DNA of 64,000 bases from Flavobacterium azooxidireducens. Its GTDB lineage: Bacteria; Bacteroidota; Bacteroidia; Flavobacteriales; Flavobacteriaceae. A program made the translations under genes and the position numbers. The notes beneath the pieces were generated by a model. It was not told the DNA's origin and did not search any database. It saw only the letters and a list, made by a program, of their open reading frames with translations. Location of the stretch: positions 3,741,001-3,805,000 of the forward strand of contig NZ_CP096205.1 of NCBI RefSeq assembly GCF_023195775.1, written 5' to 3'. Within the stretch, counting starts at the first letter, position 1; each line of letters begins with the position of its first letter. This document shows, piece after piece, positions 15,337 to 25,785 of the stretch.

Positions 15337-16884
15337 TTAAGGTGCAATATACTCATAGGAAGCTTGCAAACCAAGCGGTATGCCTAAAGCCCAATAAATC
15401 AAAAGGAATATTGTCCATAAAACCATAAAAGCAATAGAGTATGGAATCATCATTGAAACCAAAGTTCCAATTCCAGTGCTCTTGACATATTTTTGACAAT
15501 ACACAACAACCAAAGGAAAATAAGGCATTAACGGAGTTACAATATTTGAAACCGAATCTCCTACTCTATAAGAAGCTTGTGTTAAGTCTGGAGAAATACC
15601 TAATTGCATTAACATTGGTACCATAATTGGAGCCAACAAAGCCCATTTTGCAGAAGCAGATCCTATAAATAAATTTACAAATGCTGTCAGCAGAATAATT
15701 CCAACGATTGTAATTTCAGGTGCTAGAGCCAATGCTTTTAAACCAGAAGCTCCTTTGATGGCTAACAAAGCTCCTAAATTTGATTTAGTGAAAGCATCTA
15801 TAAATAGAGCACAGAAAAAAGCCATCACGATATAATAACTCATTCCGCTCATGGATTTTGTCATGCTATCAATAATGTCTTTTGACTTTTTGAAAGTTCC
15901 AGACATTAAGCCATAAACCACTCCGGGAATTAAGAAAATAATGAATATTAATGGTACAATTGAACGCATTAAAGGTGCAGAAAGAGCTGCTAAATCACCT
16001 GACTCCGATCGCAACGAAGAGTCTGCAGGAGCTGCCCATAAAAATAACGCTAACAGACAAACAATCATGACTAAACAAGCTGCCCAGAACGCTTTTTTCT
16101 CTTTTGGTAAAAGCTTGTCCATTGTGGGTTGTTCGTCTGCATTAACTTCTACAGAAACCGATTTTAATCGAGGTTCAACTATTTTATCTGTGATATACCA
16201 ACCAATGATTACAATTAATAAGGTTGAAGCTGATGTAAAAAACCAGTTGTTAAGTGGATTTAACTCAATTGCAGGATTAATAATTTGTGCTGCCGATTGA
16301 GTGAATCCTTGCAACAACGGATCGATACCGGAAGGTACAAAATTGGCACTGAATCCACCGGAAACTCCGGCAAAAGCAGCTGCAATTCCCGATAAAGGAT
16401 GACGGCCAGCGGCATAGAAAATTACCCCTCCAAGTGGAATAACTAACACGTAACCCGCATCAGTAGCGGTGTGAGACACGATAGCTACCAATATAAGCAT
16501 TGGTGTTAATAAAGCTTTTGGTGTAATACTCAACATTGATTTAAGTCCGGCGTTGATGAAACCTGCATGTTCTGCAACTCCAACTCCAAGCATAGCTACT
16601 AAAACTATTCCTAATGGAGCGAATCCGGTAAAGGTGGTGACCATGTTGGACAAGAATGCTGCAAGTGAAGTTCCGCTTAGTAAATTAATTACTTGTATTG
16701 GTGCTTGCGAACGGGGATCAATTACATCAAAAGTAAAATTGGATAAAATGGCTGAGATGATCCAAATTCCAATCATGAGGCTGAAAAACAAAATGGCCGG
16801 ATCGGGCAATTTATTTCCTTTTTTTTCAATAAAGTCGAGGGCTTTGTTTACAAAACCCTTTTTTACAGGTAAGTTTTCTTCCAT
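15337..16884 (-). CDS. AbgT family transporter
   Basis: This 515-aa inner-membrane protein carries the AbgT family pattern. It has GNKLPDPAILFFSLMI after a cytoplasmic N-terminus, VSHTATDAGYVLVIPLGG, the re-entrant SGGFSANFVPSGIDPLLQG and GSASAKWALLAPIMVPM near the end. Family members take up p-aminobenzoyl-glutamate or export sulfonamides and folate fragments. Which applies here is not visible. It stands alone, with a terminator downstream and 418 bp of non-coding DNA upstream in its own direction. Confidence 0.92.
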   Translation of the reverse strand: MEENLPVKKGFVNKALDFIEKKGNKLPDPAILFFSLMIGIWIISAILSNFTFDVIDPRSQAPIQVINLLSGTSLAAFLSNMVTTFTGFAPLGIVLVAMLGVGVAEHAGFINAGLKSMLSITPKALLTPMLILVAIVSHTATDAGYVLVIPLGGVIFYAAGRHPLSGIAAAFAGVSGGFSANFVPSGIDPLLQGFTQSAAQIINPAIELNPLNNWFFTSASTLLIVIIGWYITDKIVEPRLKSVSVEVNADEQPTMDKLLPKEKKAFWAACLVMIVCLLALFLWAAPADSSLRSESGDLAALSAPLMRSIVPLIFIIFLIPGVVYGLMSGTFKKSKDIIDSMTKSMSGMSYYIVMAFFCALFIDAFTKSNLGALLAIKGASGLKALALAPEITIVGIILLTAFVNLFIGSASAKWALLAPIMVPMLMQLGISPDLTQASYRVGDSVSNIVTPLMPYFPLVVVYCQKYVKSTGIGTLVSMMIPYSIAFMVLWTIFLLIYWALGIPLGLQASYEYIAP

Positions 16885-17158
16885 ATAGTTAGTTTGTTTA
16901 TGGCACTAATGTAGTAATTTTTTTGTAATCAGTAAGCTGTTATTGGTTTTCTGTTGTTTGACTGCTTGGTGATGGAAAAGAACCACTAAGGATTTGCCAC
17001 AAAGAAAGGAAGCCACAAAGTTTTGGGGTTGAAGGTCATAGGGTTTGGAACCAAAAAGAGGTGAAGTAGAATTTAATGTACTTGCTATTATAATATCCTT
17101 CCTTCAGGACAAGATTGGGGTGAACTGTGACTGAAATCTACTAAATGCCACTGAATTT
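16885..17158. other. Non-coding gap with degenerate repeats
   Basis: No credible gene is seen between the AbgT start and the structured repeat at 17159. The stretch has a short GTTGTC-like tract near 16945 and two copies of GCCACAAAG (16995-17003 and 17031-17039). Such CACAAAG-type repeats look like decayed dispersed elements. Confidence 0.5.
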
Positions 17159-17308
17159 GCGTTAGGGATTGAAGTGGAAACCCCGCAACGAATAGGCCTA
17201 ATTTTTTACGGGGTTTGTGGGCGACCAACGGAAGCCCAACAAAATCCGATAAAAAATAGGTCTATTCGTGAGGAGTTGGAACGGAAAGCCCGCCCGAACG
17301 CCCTAAAC
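17159..17308. repeat. Structured dispersed element, possibly a flavobacterial ncRNA or REP-like repeat
   Basis: The element runs from GCGTTAGGGATTGAAG to GCCCGAACGCCCTAA. It contains the hairpin AAACCCCG / CGGGGTTT. It also has a long imperfect inverted repeat, ACGAATAGGCCTAATTTTTTA (17188-17208) against TAAAAAATAGGTCTATTCGT (17250-17269), with the outer TTAGGG matching CCCTAA. It is GC-richer than its surroundings. Its last bases provide the stop codon of the universal stress gene. I recall GCGTTAGGGATTGAAG as a recurrent intergenic phrase in Flavobacterium; relation to the flavo-1 RNA motif is possible but unproven. Confidence 0.65.
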
Positions 17309-18145
17309 TAATCGACTTTCATGAATGGCTAACAAAGGCACTTGAACGTGATAGGATAATTTTTGTGTGAGACTTTGTTTGAATAATTCTTCAAAAAATC
17401 CGCGTTTATAATTAAGCATGGCCAACATATCAACATTATATGAATCGACAAAATTGAGTATGGTTTGCTGAACATTTTCATCTTCAAAAATGTGAAAAAC
17501 TACTTTTTCGTCTTTAAATAGAAATTTCCAGTCTTGAATTACAACCGGATTTACATCTGTTTTTTTGGTTTGTATGTAAAGGCAATGTACTTTGGCATTT
17601 AACAGTTTTGCTAATTCTATTACTTTTCGGAGTGCTATTAAATCTTTTTCGCGGAATCTTGTAGTGAAGACAATGTTATGAATTCCAGCATATTCTGAAT
17701 TTTGTGGTACACCTATGACATAGGCTTCTAATTCTGTCATTACGCTTCCGGTATTAGAGCCCAAAAAGGTTTCTTTGAGGCCGGTTGCTCCTTTTGTACC
17801 CATGACCACATAGTCGATATTCTCGTCTTTGGTAACTTTTTTGATGGTCCAGATTAAATCGCCGTGTTTGAGAATGTTACTGATTTTGACATGGCTTAAA
17901 TTATATTTTTCTGCTATATCACGAAGTAGTGGGATTTGATCTTTGAAGTTTTCAAAGTTTTCTAATTCGATACTATCATATACGTCTTTGAGTGTGTTAG
18001 GCATGCCTCCCATGTGTAACTGCGGGAGTTCATAAGCATGAAGGGTTATTAACTCTGCCTTCATTGCATCGGCTAATTTTAATGCGTAAACAAAAGCATT
18101 GTTGGATGCCTCTGAAAAATCGGTTGGGAATAGTATACGTTTCAT
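17303..18145 (-). CDS. Universal stress protein (tandem UspA domains)
   Basis: This 280-aa cytoplasmic protein starts with MKRILFPTDFSEASNNAFVY, typical of UspA. The first domain has the ATP-binding loop GTKGATGLKETFLGSNTGSV near residues 114-133. The second half is a diverged Usp domain ending VQVPLLAIHESRLV. I chose ATG 18143-18145. The reading frame is open further upstream, but that part crosses a short repeat tract and reads as junk (QPKTNNRQPIAEN). Its stop codon lies in the terminal CCCTAA of the structured repeat. Confidence 0.9.
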   Translation of the reverse strand: MKRILFPTDFSEASNNAFVYALKLADAMKAELITLHAYELPQLHMGGMPNTLKDVYDSIELENFENFKDQIPLLRDIAEKYNLSHVKISNILKHGDLIWTIKKVTKDENIDYVVMGTKGATGLKETFLGSNTGSVMTELEAYVIGVPQNSEYAGIHNIVFTTRFREKDLIALRKVIELAKLLNAKVHCLYIQTKKTDVNPVVIQDWKFLFKDEKVVFHIFEDENVQQTILNFVDSYNVDMLAMLNYKRGFFEELFKQSLTQKLSYHVQVPLLAIHESRLV

Positions 18146-18338
18146 GATATTTAGTTTTATTCGGTTTTCTGCTATTGGTTGTCTGTTGTTGGTTTTCGGC
18201 TGACCATCATACATCACCCATCATCTCACAAGTAAAGTTAATCAATATGAATGAAATTTGAAATGATAATTGTCAGTTATAACATTTTATTAAGATTGAG
18301 GTTTCGCGTTTCGTTTAAATTTTGCTTTTGAGTAAAAT

Positions 18339-19244
18339 TTAAAACTCAAATTCTTTACCATCCTCCGCTAAAAGAATATTTGGAAAAATAGTTTCTGCTT
18401 CTGTTTTAAATAGTTCAATCGATTCGTAGCGAGTGGAATAATGACCGAGCACAAGATGTTTGACATTGGCTTTCAAAGCGATTTCGGCAGCTTGTTTGGC
18501 GGTTGTATGCATTGTTTTTTCGGCTAAATGCGATTCTTTTTCTAAGAAGGTAGATTCGTGATACAAAACATCTACATTTTCAATTATCGGAATTAAATCT
18601 TCATTATAAATAGTATCCGAACAAAAAGCATAACTTTTTTCGTGTTCAGGATTAAAAGTAATTTCGTGATTCGGAATTATTGTTCCGTTATCTAATGTAA
18701 TATCGCCACCGTATTTTATTTTTTGGTAATAAACGACATCTATTCCGAGATTTTGAATTTTATCGATGTTGAGTTTGCGTTCTTTATTTTTTTCTTGGAA
18801 TAAAAATCCGTTCGTGTAAATGCGATGTTTGAGCGGAATGGTTTTTACGATCACTCTTTCATCTTCAAACAAAACTTGACTTTCTTTCGATTCTAATTCA
18901 TGGAAATAAAGATTGTAACCTGTATATGAATTTCCGGCCCGTAATTGCAACAAAATAATTTCTTTCACGCCTTTTGGACCGTAAATATGTAAATCACTTT
19001 CACGATTGAGTAGCATAAACGTAGAAATCAATCCCACCAAACCAAAAAAATGATCACCGTGTAAATGCGAAATAAAGATGTGATTGATTTTTGAGAATTT
19101 TATTTTGTTTTTCCGCAATTGAACCTGTGTTCCTTCTCCACAATCAATCAAAAACATACGGTTTTTAATTTCTAAAACTTGTGAAGTTGGATTGGTAATG
19201 GTGCGAGGTGTGGCGGCGTAACAGCCGAGGATGGTTAGTTTCAT
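18339..19244 (-). CDS. rnz: Ribonuclease Z
   Basis: RNase Z (301 aa) is a metallo-beta-lactamase-fold endonuclease that trims the 3' ends of tRNA precursors. The zinc motif HLHGDH is at residues 60-65. Further ligands lie in FCSDTIYNED and VLGHYSTRY. MKLTILGCYAATP is a natural N-terminus. tRNAs in this window lack encoded CCA, so this enzyme is needed for their maturation. The next gene upstream on the same strand (19280-19612) ends 35 bp before it, across a short GTTGTC repeat tract. Confidence 0.94.
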   Translation of the reverse strand: MKLTILGCYAATPRTITNPTSQVLEIKNRMFLIDCGEGTQVQLRKNKIKFSKINHIFISHLHGDHFFGLVGLISTFMLLNRESDLHIYGPKGVKEIILLQLRAGNSYTGYNLYFHELESKESQVLFEDERVIVKTIPLKHRIYTNGFLFQEKNKERKLNIDKIQNLGIDVVYYQKIKYGGDITLDNGTIIPNHEITFNPEHEKSYAFCSDTIYNEDLIPIIENVDVLYHESTFLEKESHLAEKTMHTTAKQAAEIALKANVKHLVLGHYSTRYESIELFKTEAETIFPNILLAEDGKEFEF

Positions 19245-19279
19245 GAGGAAGTTGTCCGTTGTCTGTTGTCTGTTATCGG

Positions 19280-19612
19280 TTAAAAACCTAAATCGCGTTC
19301 AATTTCTTCCATTTCAATAATGTCGTGAGCTTCTAAAAGTGTGGGAACAACGGTTAATTTGGTTGGAACATCATTAAAATCGATATCTTGAACCACCATG
19401 ACAAATGACTTTTTTCCTTTTTTATGCGTTTTAGATAAATCACTGAACAATTTTATTTGTTTCAGTTTTACTTCTTTATCCATCGACATGTCTAAAATTA
19501 AATTCTGATTTTTAAAACTATTGTGCTGCGTGGTGACTTTTTCAAGAAAAGCTAAACAATCGCCTTGGGTATTTTTTAGAATGGTTGTATGTCCTTTTTG
19601 ATCAACTTTCAT
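19280..19612 (-). CDS. STAS-like small protein linked to rnz
   Basis: This 110-aa soluble protein alternates beta strands and helices: LILDMSMDKEVKLKQIKLF resembles the core strand-helix of STAS (anti-sigma antagonist) domains. No phosphorylatable Ser in the usual position is obvious. In related genomes a gene of this type sits next to rnz and is sometimes labelled ribonuclease Z, which the sequence does not support because it has no metallo-beta-lactamase motif. Function unknown; pairing with rnz suggests cotranscription. Confidence 0.6.
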   Translation of the reverse strand: MKVDQKGHTTILKNTQGDCLAFLEKVTTQHNSFKNQNLILDMSMDKEVKLKQIKLFSDLSKTHKKGKKSFVMVVQDIDFNDVPTKLTVVPTLLEAHDIIEMEEIERDLGF

Positions 19613-19620
19613 TTTTTTTT

Positions 19621-19675
19621 GAGTTGCTGAGATTCTGAGTGTCTGAGTGTCTGAGTGTCTGAGATTTTGAATAAT
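19621..19675. repeat. GTGTCTGA tandem repeat
   Basis: Three to four copies of an 8-bp unit (TGAGTGTC) stand directly upstream of the STAS-like gene, where its ribosome site and leader should be. Confidence 0.7.
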
Positions 19676-19680
19676 TTATT

Positions 19681-20022
19681 TTAATAAAATTTAAATTTAT
19701 AAAAAAAATAACAAATAGCAACATTAATTAAGCCAATTATAATTAATGGTAAAATAATAAATTCATCATTGAGAAATGAAAAACAACAAAAAATTAAATA
19801 AATAAAAGAAACTATTGAAAGCTTTTTTTTACTACTGAGAGAAAAAAAATAAACACTATTTGAAATCAAACAAAGTGTAATTAAAATCAGCATATAAATT
19901 GAAAAAATCAGTAAACCTGGACCTGAACCATCTCGAAGAAATTCAAAAAAAAGTAAAAATATAGCGGTAATAATTAGGATCAAAAAAGATAAAAAATATT
20001 TTAAACCATTTGATTTTATCAT
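19681..20022 (-). CDS. Small membrane protein, four predicted TM segments
   Basis: This 113-aa protein is nearly all hydrophobic, with four segments separated by short loops (FLSFLILIITAIFLLFFEF, GLLIFSIYMLILITLCLI, then two more) and a lysine-rich end. I do not recognise a family. Its ATG overlaps the pyrB stop (TAATG), so it is translated from the pyrRB transcript. It is AT-rich like its neighbours. It may be a strain-specific membrane protein of unknown role. Confidence 0.65.
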   Translation of the reverse strand: MIKSNGLKYFLSFLILIITAIFLLFFEFLRDGSGPGLLIFSIYMLILITLCLISNSVYFFSLSSKKKLSIVSFIYLIFCCFSFLNDEFIILPLIIIGLINVAICYFFYKFKFY

Positions 20023-20948
20023 TACTTAATTTTTGACGCCAAAAGATAAATAACCGCCATTCTGATCGCTACGCCGTTTTCAACTTGTTCTAAAATAACT
20101 GATTGTTTGGAGTCGGCTACATCACTTGTAATTTCCACTCCGCGATTAATTGGTCCGGGATGCATAATGACGATTTCTTTATTTAATGAATCAAGAAGTG
20201 CTTTATCTACACCGTATTGCTGAGCATATTCTCTTGTTGACGGAAAATAATTGACATCCATTCGTTCATTTTGAACACGAAGCATATTAGCTACATCGCA
20301 CCATTCTAATGCTTTTCGTAAATTTGGTTCAACCGAAACACCTAGACTTTCAATGTGTTTTGGAATCAACGTTTTTGGTCCGCACACTTTTACTTCAGCT
20401 CCTTGCATTTGAAGGGCAAAAATGTTAGAAAGTGCCACTCTGGAATGCAGGATATCACCAACAATTACGACCTTCTTCCCTCTTACTTCGCCTAATCGTT
20501 CTCTGATTGAATAACTGTCTAATAACGCTTGTGTAGGATGTTCGTGTGCTCCGTCACCAGCATTGATTATACTCGCGTTTACATTTTTTGAAAGAAAATA
20601 AGCAGCTCCCGGATTAGCATGACGCATCACAACCATATCCACTTTCATGGCCAAAATATTATTGACTGTATCGATTAGTGTTTCCCCTTTTTTAACGGAT
20701 GATTGAGCTGCTGAAAAACTTATCACATCTGCAGAAAGTCTTTTTTGAGCGAGTTCGAATGATAATTTTGTTCGTGTACTGTTTTCGAAAAAGATGTTAG
20801 CAATTGTAATATCCCGCAAAGACGGAACTTTTTTAATCGGACGGTTAATCACTTCTTTAAAATGATCGGCTGTTTCAAAAATAAGTTGAATATCCTCGGG
20901 TTGAAGGTATTTGATGCCTAATAAATGGTTAACACTTAATTCTTTCAT
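20022..20948 (-). CDS. pyrB: Aspartate carbamoyltransferase catalytic subunit
   Basis: PyrB (308 aa) makes N-carbamoyl-aspartate, the first committed step of pyrimidine synthesis. The carbamoyl-phosphate loop FENSTRTKLSFE has S57-T58-R59-T60, and HPGPINRGVEI and GDGAHEHPTQALLD are intact. No pyrI regulatory subunit is next to it, which fits the Bacillus-like, PyrR-associated arrangement. pyrR lies upstream in the same direction, separated by a 126-bp gap filled with degenerate repeats. Confidence 0.96.
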   Translation of the reverse strand: MKELSVNHLLGIKYLQPEDIQLIFETADHFKEVINRPIKKVPSLRDITIANIFFENSTRTKLSFELAQKRLSADVISFSAAQSSVKKGETLIDTVNNILAMKVDMVVMRHANPGAAYFLSKNVNASIINAGDGAHEHPTQALLDSYSIRERLGEVRGKKVVIVGDILHSRVALSNIFALQMQGAEVKVCGPKTLIPKHIESLGVSVEPNLRKALEWCDVANMLRVQNERMDVNYFPSTREYAQQYGVDKALLDSLNKEIVIMHPGPINRGVEITSDVADSKQSVILEQVENGVAIRMAVIYLLASKIK

Positions 20949-21062
20949 TCTAGATTGTTCGATTTTTCGATTGTTGGATTATTCGATTGTTCGATTTTGA
21001 GATTGTTGGATTTTTGGATTGTTAGATTTTTTGAACTTTCTAAGAATCCAAAAATCCAGTAA
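20949..21062. repeat. Degenerate GATTGTTGGATTTTT array with inverted end
   Basis: The gap between pyrR and pyrB is built from variants of GATTGTTCGATTTTT. It then switches to the reverse complement: GGATTTTTGGATT (21008-21020) pairs perfectly with AATCCAAAAATCC (21045-21057). The array can fold into a hairpin between two genes of one pathway. Confidence 0.75.
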
Positions 21063-21074
21063 TCTAATATCCTT

Positions 21075-21608
21075 TTAAACTAAATATACAGTATCTTCGC
21101 CTTCATTTTCAGTCCAGCAGACTTTTACTTTTTCGTTATTAATAGCATCCACCTGTCTTCCACGATAATCGGGTTGAATGGGCAAGTGACGGCTAAATCG
21201 TCTATCAATGAGCACTAAAAGCTCAATTTCGCTTGGTCTTCCGAAAGATTGAATGGCGGTTAAAGCTGATCGAATACTTCTTCCGGTGTATAAAACATCA
21301 TCAATAAATATGACTTTTTTATCTTCCACTATAAAATCAATTTCTGTTTTATTGGCTTCTAATGGCTTTTCACCACGACGGAAATCATCTCTAAAAAAAG
21401 TGATGTCTAATAATCCGAATTTTATATTTTTAACTTGATATTCTTCTTGTAAAAGTTGAACAATTCTTTTGGCTAGAAAAGATCCGCGAGGCTGTAATCC
21501 AATTATAATAGTATTCGAAAAATCAAGGTGTTTTTCAATCAGCTGACAGGCCAAACGATGGAGAATGATATTGACTTCTTTGGAAGTGAGCAATACTTTT
21601 TGACTCAT
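21075..21608 (-). CDS. pyrR: Bifunctional pyr operon regulator / uracil phosphoribosyltransferase
   Basis: PyrR (177 aa) has the PRPP-binding motif VIFIDDVLYTGRSIRSAL and the N-terminal LLTSKEVNIILHRLACQLIE typical of the family. In Gram-positive bacteria it binds pyr mRNA and controls attenuation; it also has UPRTase activity. I saw no obvious PyrR RNA-binding loop before the gene, so RNA control is uncertain. A linked pyrB follows on the same strand. Confidence 0.94.
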   Translation of the reverse strand: MSQKVLLTSKEVNIILHRLACQLIEKHLDFSNTIIIGLQPRGSFLAKRIVQLLQEEYQVKNIKFGLLDITFFRDDFRRGEKPLEANKTEIDFIVEDKKVIFIDDVLYTGRSIRSALTAIQSFGRPSEIELLVLIDRRFSRHLPIQPDYRGRQVDAINNEKVKVCWTENEGEDTVYLV

Positions 21609-21697
21609 GGTTGTGTTGTTTGGTGTGTAAAGATATAATTTTTTACGATTTATTTTAAAAAAAATCCCGAAACAAAGTCTCAGGATTCAAATTATAA

Positions 21698-23329
<1,632 letters not shown>

Positions 23330-23442
23330 TTAAAAAGCGTTGCAAAAGTAGAAAAAATAAAGCACTTTTGAGCCACAGTTATTTAGAATAAATATAGGTT
23401 TAATTTAACTGTCTGTTAACAAGATATAAACATTAGAAAAAA

Positions 23443-23450
23443 TACTTTTG
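23443..23450 (+). promoter_or_regulatory. Probable -7 box for the 23471 lipoprotein gene
   Basis: TACTTTTG matches TAnnTTTG and ends 20 bp before the start codon. No clear -33 TTG is present. Confidence 0.45.
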
Positions 23451-23470
23451 TTATAAACTAATACCACATA

Positions 23471-24877
23471 ATGATTGCCTATTCAAAAAAAATACTTTCC
23501 TCATTACCTATCGCCTTACTATTTGTAGTTATTGGATGTCAAAAAGAATTTGGCAATGATAATTATACAGCTTATTTTGGTGGTGAAGTAATCAATCCCA
23601 AAACTAACTTTGTCTTATTTCTAAAAGATGATGAAGTTGTTGATACTATTTTTTTGGATAAAAATAACCGATTTATTCACAAGTTTGATTCATTAGCTCC
23701 CGGTTTATATACTTTTAAACACGAGCCTGAATATCAATATGTTTATTTTGACAAAAATGATAGTTTGATGGTTCGCATTAATCCTGTAGAATTTGACGAA
23801 TCTATTGTTTTTTGTGGTCGTGGCGATGAAAAGAACAACTTTTTAATGGAGCTTTATCTTAAAAATGAAGACGATAGAAACAAAATGTTTGATGTTTTTG
23901 ATTATGATGTAGAGAAGTTCATCTCAAATTGTGATTCATCCTATGACAGTAAAGTAGAGTTTTATAATTCCAAAAAAGAAAAAATAAAATGGAATGATGA
24001 CTTTGATTTGTATGCAAAAACAATGTTGAGCTTTCATCATTACTCAAAAAAAGAAATTTATCCGATGGCTCACAAAATGAGAACGGGTGAAAATGTAAAT
24101 GATAAATTACCTACTAATTATTATAATTTCAGAAATGAAGTTGACTTTAACAATAAATCATTAGTAAGTTATTCTCCGTTCGTTCGATACTTAACTAATT
24201 TTTTGGGAAATGTGTCGTTTAGTCAACCTAATTCAACTAATTTGGAAGATGAAGATTTAGAGCAACACATTCATAAATTAAACATTGCCGACACGCTTTT
24301 TAAGAACGAAAAAATAAAAAATAAAATTCTAAACAATATTGCTTTTTCTTATTTGTTAGAAGATCAAAATATTGTTAACAATCAAAAATTCTTAGCTCGT
24401 TACAACGAATTATCTACTGATAAAAGCAAACAAAACGAAATTAACAAAATCGGTTCATCTATTCAAAATCTTGCACTTGGGAATGATTTACCGGCTGTTA
24501 CTTTGGTTGATTTGAATGGTAATAAAATCAATAGTCAAACAATTTTAAATCGAAAAACCGTTGTTTTCTTTTGGACAGAAAATGCAGAATCGCATTTATT
24601 GGCTGTTCACAGAAAAGCATTAGATTTTCACAAAAACAACCCTGATTATCAATTTGTAGCCATTAATATTGATGAAGATCAAATCAAATGGAAAAAAGTA
24701 TTAGAAAATCACAGATTTGGAACGATCAATGAGTTTAGAGCCGATAATTTTGAAGAATTAAAAGATAAATGGGTAATAACAAAATTACACCGTACTATCA
24801 TCTTAAACGAATCAGGAAAAATTCACAATGGTTTTGTCAACTTGTTTGATGTGAAATTTGGTGAACAGTTGAAATAA
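23471..24877 (+). CDS. TlpA-like lipoprotein lacking the CxxC active site
   Basis: This 468-aa lipoprotein has lipobox LFVVIGC (Cys23). A DUF4369-like N-terminal beta domain is followed by a long helical middle and, from about residue 330, a thioredoxin-like domain (GNDLPAVTLVDLNGN...). In TlpA/ResA proteins the sequence after the strand is FWASWCGPC. Here it is FFWTENAESHLL (W368), with no cysteine. The domain should therefore be redox-inactive, perhaps a binding or structural module at the envelope. It is flanked by its own -7 box and a terminator, so monocistronic. Confidence 0.8.
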   Translation: MIAYSKKILSSLPIALLFVVIGCQKEFGNDNYTAYFGGEVINPKTNFVLFLKDDEVVDTIFLDKNNRFIHKFDSLAPGLYTFKHEPEYQYVYFDKNDSLMVRINPVEFDESIVFCGRGDEKNNFLMELYLKNEDDRNKMFDVFDYDVEKFISNCDSSYDSKVEFYNSKKEKIKWNDDFDLYAKTMLSFHHYSKKEIYPMAHKMRTGENVNDKLPTNYYNFRNEVDFNNKSLVSYSPFVRYLTNFLGNVSFSQPNSTNLEDEDLEQHIHKLNIADTLFKNEKIKNKILNNIAFSYLLEDQNIVNNQKFLARYNELSTDKSKQNEINKIGSSIQNLALGNDLPAVTLVDLNGNKINSQTILNRKTVVFFWTENAESHLLAVHRKALDFHKNNPDYQFVAINIDEDQIKWKKVLENHRFGTINEFRADNFEELKDKWVITKLHRTIILNESGKIHNGFVNLFDVKFGEQLK

Positions 24878-24892
24878 GAAAATTATAAAAAC

Positions 24893-24930
24893 AAAAAATC
24901 CCGTCATTTTTTCAAGTGACGGGATTTTTT
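24893..24930. terminator. Bidirectional terminator between lipoprotein gene and fsa
   Basis: AAAAAATCCCGTCA pairs with TGACGGGATTTTTT across a 10-nt loop. A-rich and T-rich flanks allow it to work for both converging genes. Confidence 0.9.
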
Positions 24931-24944
24931 TTATGTTTAAAAAA

Positions 24945-25601
24945 CTATTGATTTGCTTTCGCATGGTCAGCTAAAAACTGAGCCAATCCAATATCAGTTA
25001 ACGGATGTTTCAATAATCCTAAAATAGCAGATAATGGTCCGGTCATTACATCGGCACCAATTTTTGCACAGTTTACAATGTGCATCGTGTGACGAACTGA
25101 AGCAGCCAAAATTTGTGTATCATAACCATAGTTGTCATAAATATCACGAATTTCTTCGATTAAAGCTAAACCATCAGTAGAAACATCATCTAATCTTCCG
25201 ATAAATGGTGAAACATAAGTTGCTCCTGCTTTTGCTGCTAATAAAGCTTGTCCGGCAGAAAAAACTAAGGTTACATTTGTTTTAACTCCTCTATCTGAGA
25301 AATATTTACATGCTTTGATACCTTCTTTAGTCATTGGTAATTTTACAACGATTTGATCGTGTAATTCCGATAACTCTTCACCTTCTTTAATCATTCCGTC
25401 ATAATCGGTTGCGATTACTTCGGCACTTACATCACCGGTTACAATGTTACAAATGTCTACATAATGTTTCAACACATTATTTTTTCCGCTAATGCCTTCT
25501 TTAGCCATCAAAGACGGATTTGTAGTTACGCCATCTAAAACACCTAAAGCCTGAGCTTCTTTGATTTGATCGAGGTTGGCGGTGTCAATAAAAAATTTCA
25601 T
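24945..25601 (-). CDS. fsa: Fructose-6-phosphate aldolase / small transaldolase
   Basis: This 218-aa protein belongs to the short TalC/FSA transaldolase subfamily. It has [16 protein letters not shown] at the start, [13 protein letters not shown], and the Schiff-base Lys87 in [11 protein letters not shown]. It either cleaves fructose 6-phosphate or acts as transaldolase in the pentose phosphate pathway. I chose ATG 25599-25601 because it begins directly with the first strand. The longer reading frame upstream crosses a repeat array and gives an unlikely N-terminus. Confidence 0.93.
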   Translation of the reverse strand: MKFFIDTANLDQIKEAQALGVLDGVTTNPSLMAKEGISGKNNVLKHYVDICNIVTGDVSAEVIATDYDGMIKEGEELSELHDQIVVKLPMTKEGIKACKYFSDRGVKTNVTLVFSAGQALLAAKAGATYVSPFIGRLDDVSTDGLALIEEIRDIYDNYGYDTQILAASVRHTMHIVNCAKIGADVMTGPLSAILGLLKHPLTDIGLAQFLADHAKANQ

Positions 25602-25658
25602 ATGTGAGTTGTGTTTAAATTCGAATGCAAAATTACGAAAATCAATAACAATTACAAT

Positions 25659-25785
25659 GTCAATATCAAAAATCAATTGGAATGAACTCCTAATTGATTT
25701 TTGTTATTGACTTTTGAATTTGATTTTTGAATTTGATTTTTGAATTTGCTTTTTGTCATTGTTATTGCTTTTTGTCATTGATCTG
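25659..25785. repeat. TTTGAATTTGATT array with inverted end
   Basis: Repeated TTTTTGAATTTGAT and TTTTTGTCATTG units fill the gap between fsa and the SDR gene and run into the end of the SDR gene. GTCAATATCAAAAATCAATT (25659-25678) pairs with AATTGATTTTTGTTATTGAC (25692-25711) with one mismatch, so the array contains its own inversion. Confidence 0.7.

Noticed and set aside
15171..15374. 67-codon minus-strand ORF between tRNA-Arg and the AbgT gene
   Set aside because: It runs over two terminators and the partial tRNA copy, and overlaps the AbgT 3' end; no protein-like pattern.
21253..21438. Plus-strand ORF opposite pyrR and many similar frames opposite ahpC, ftsK, guaA, murA and recQ
   Set aside because: They are antisense shadows of well-supported genes, with no ribosome site or family pattern.
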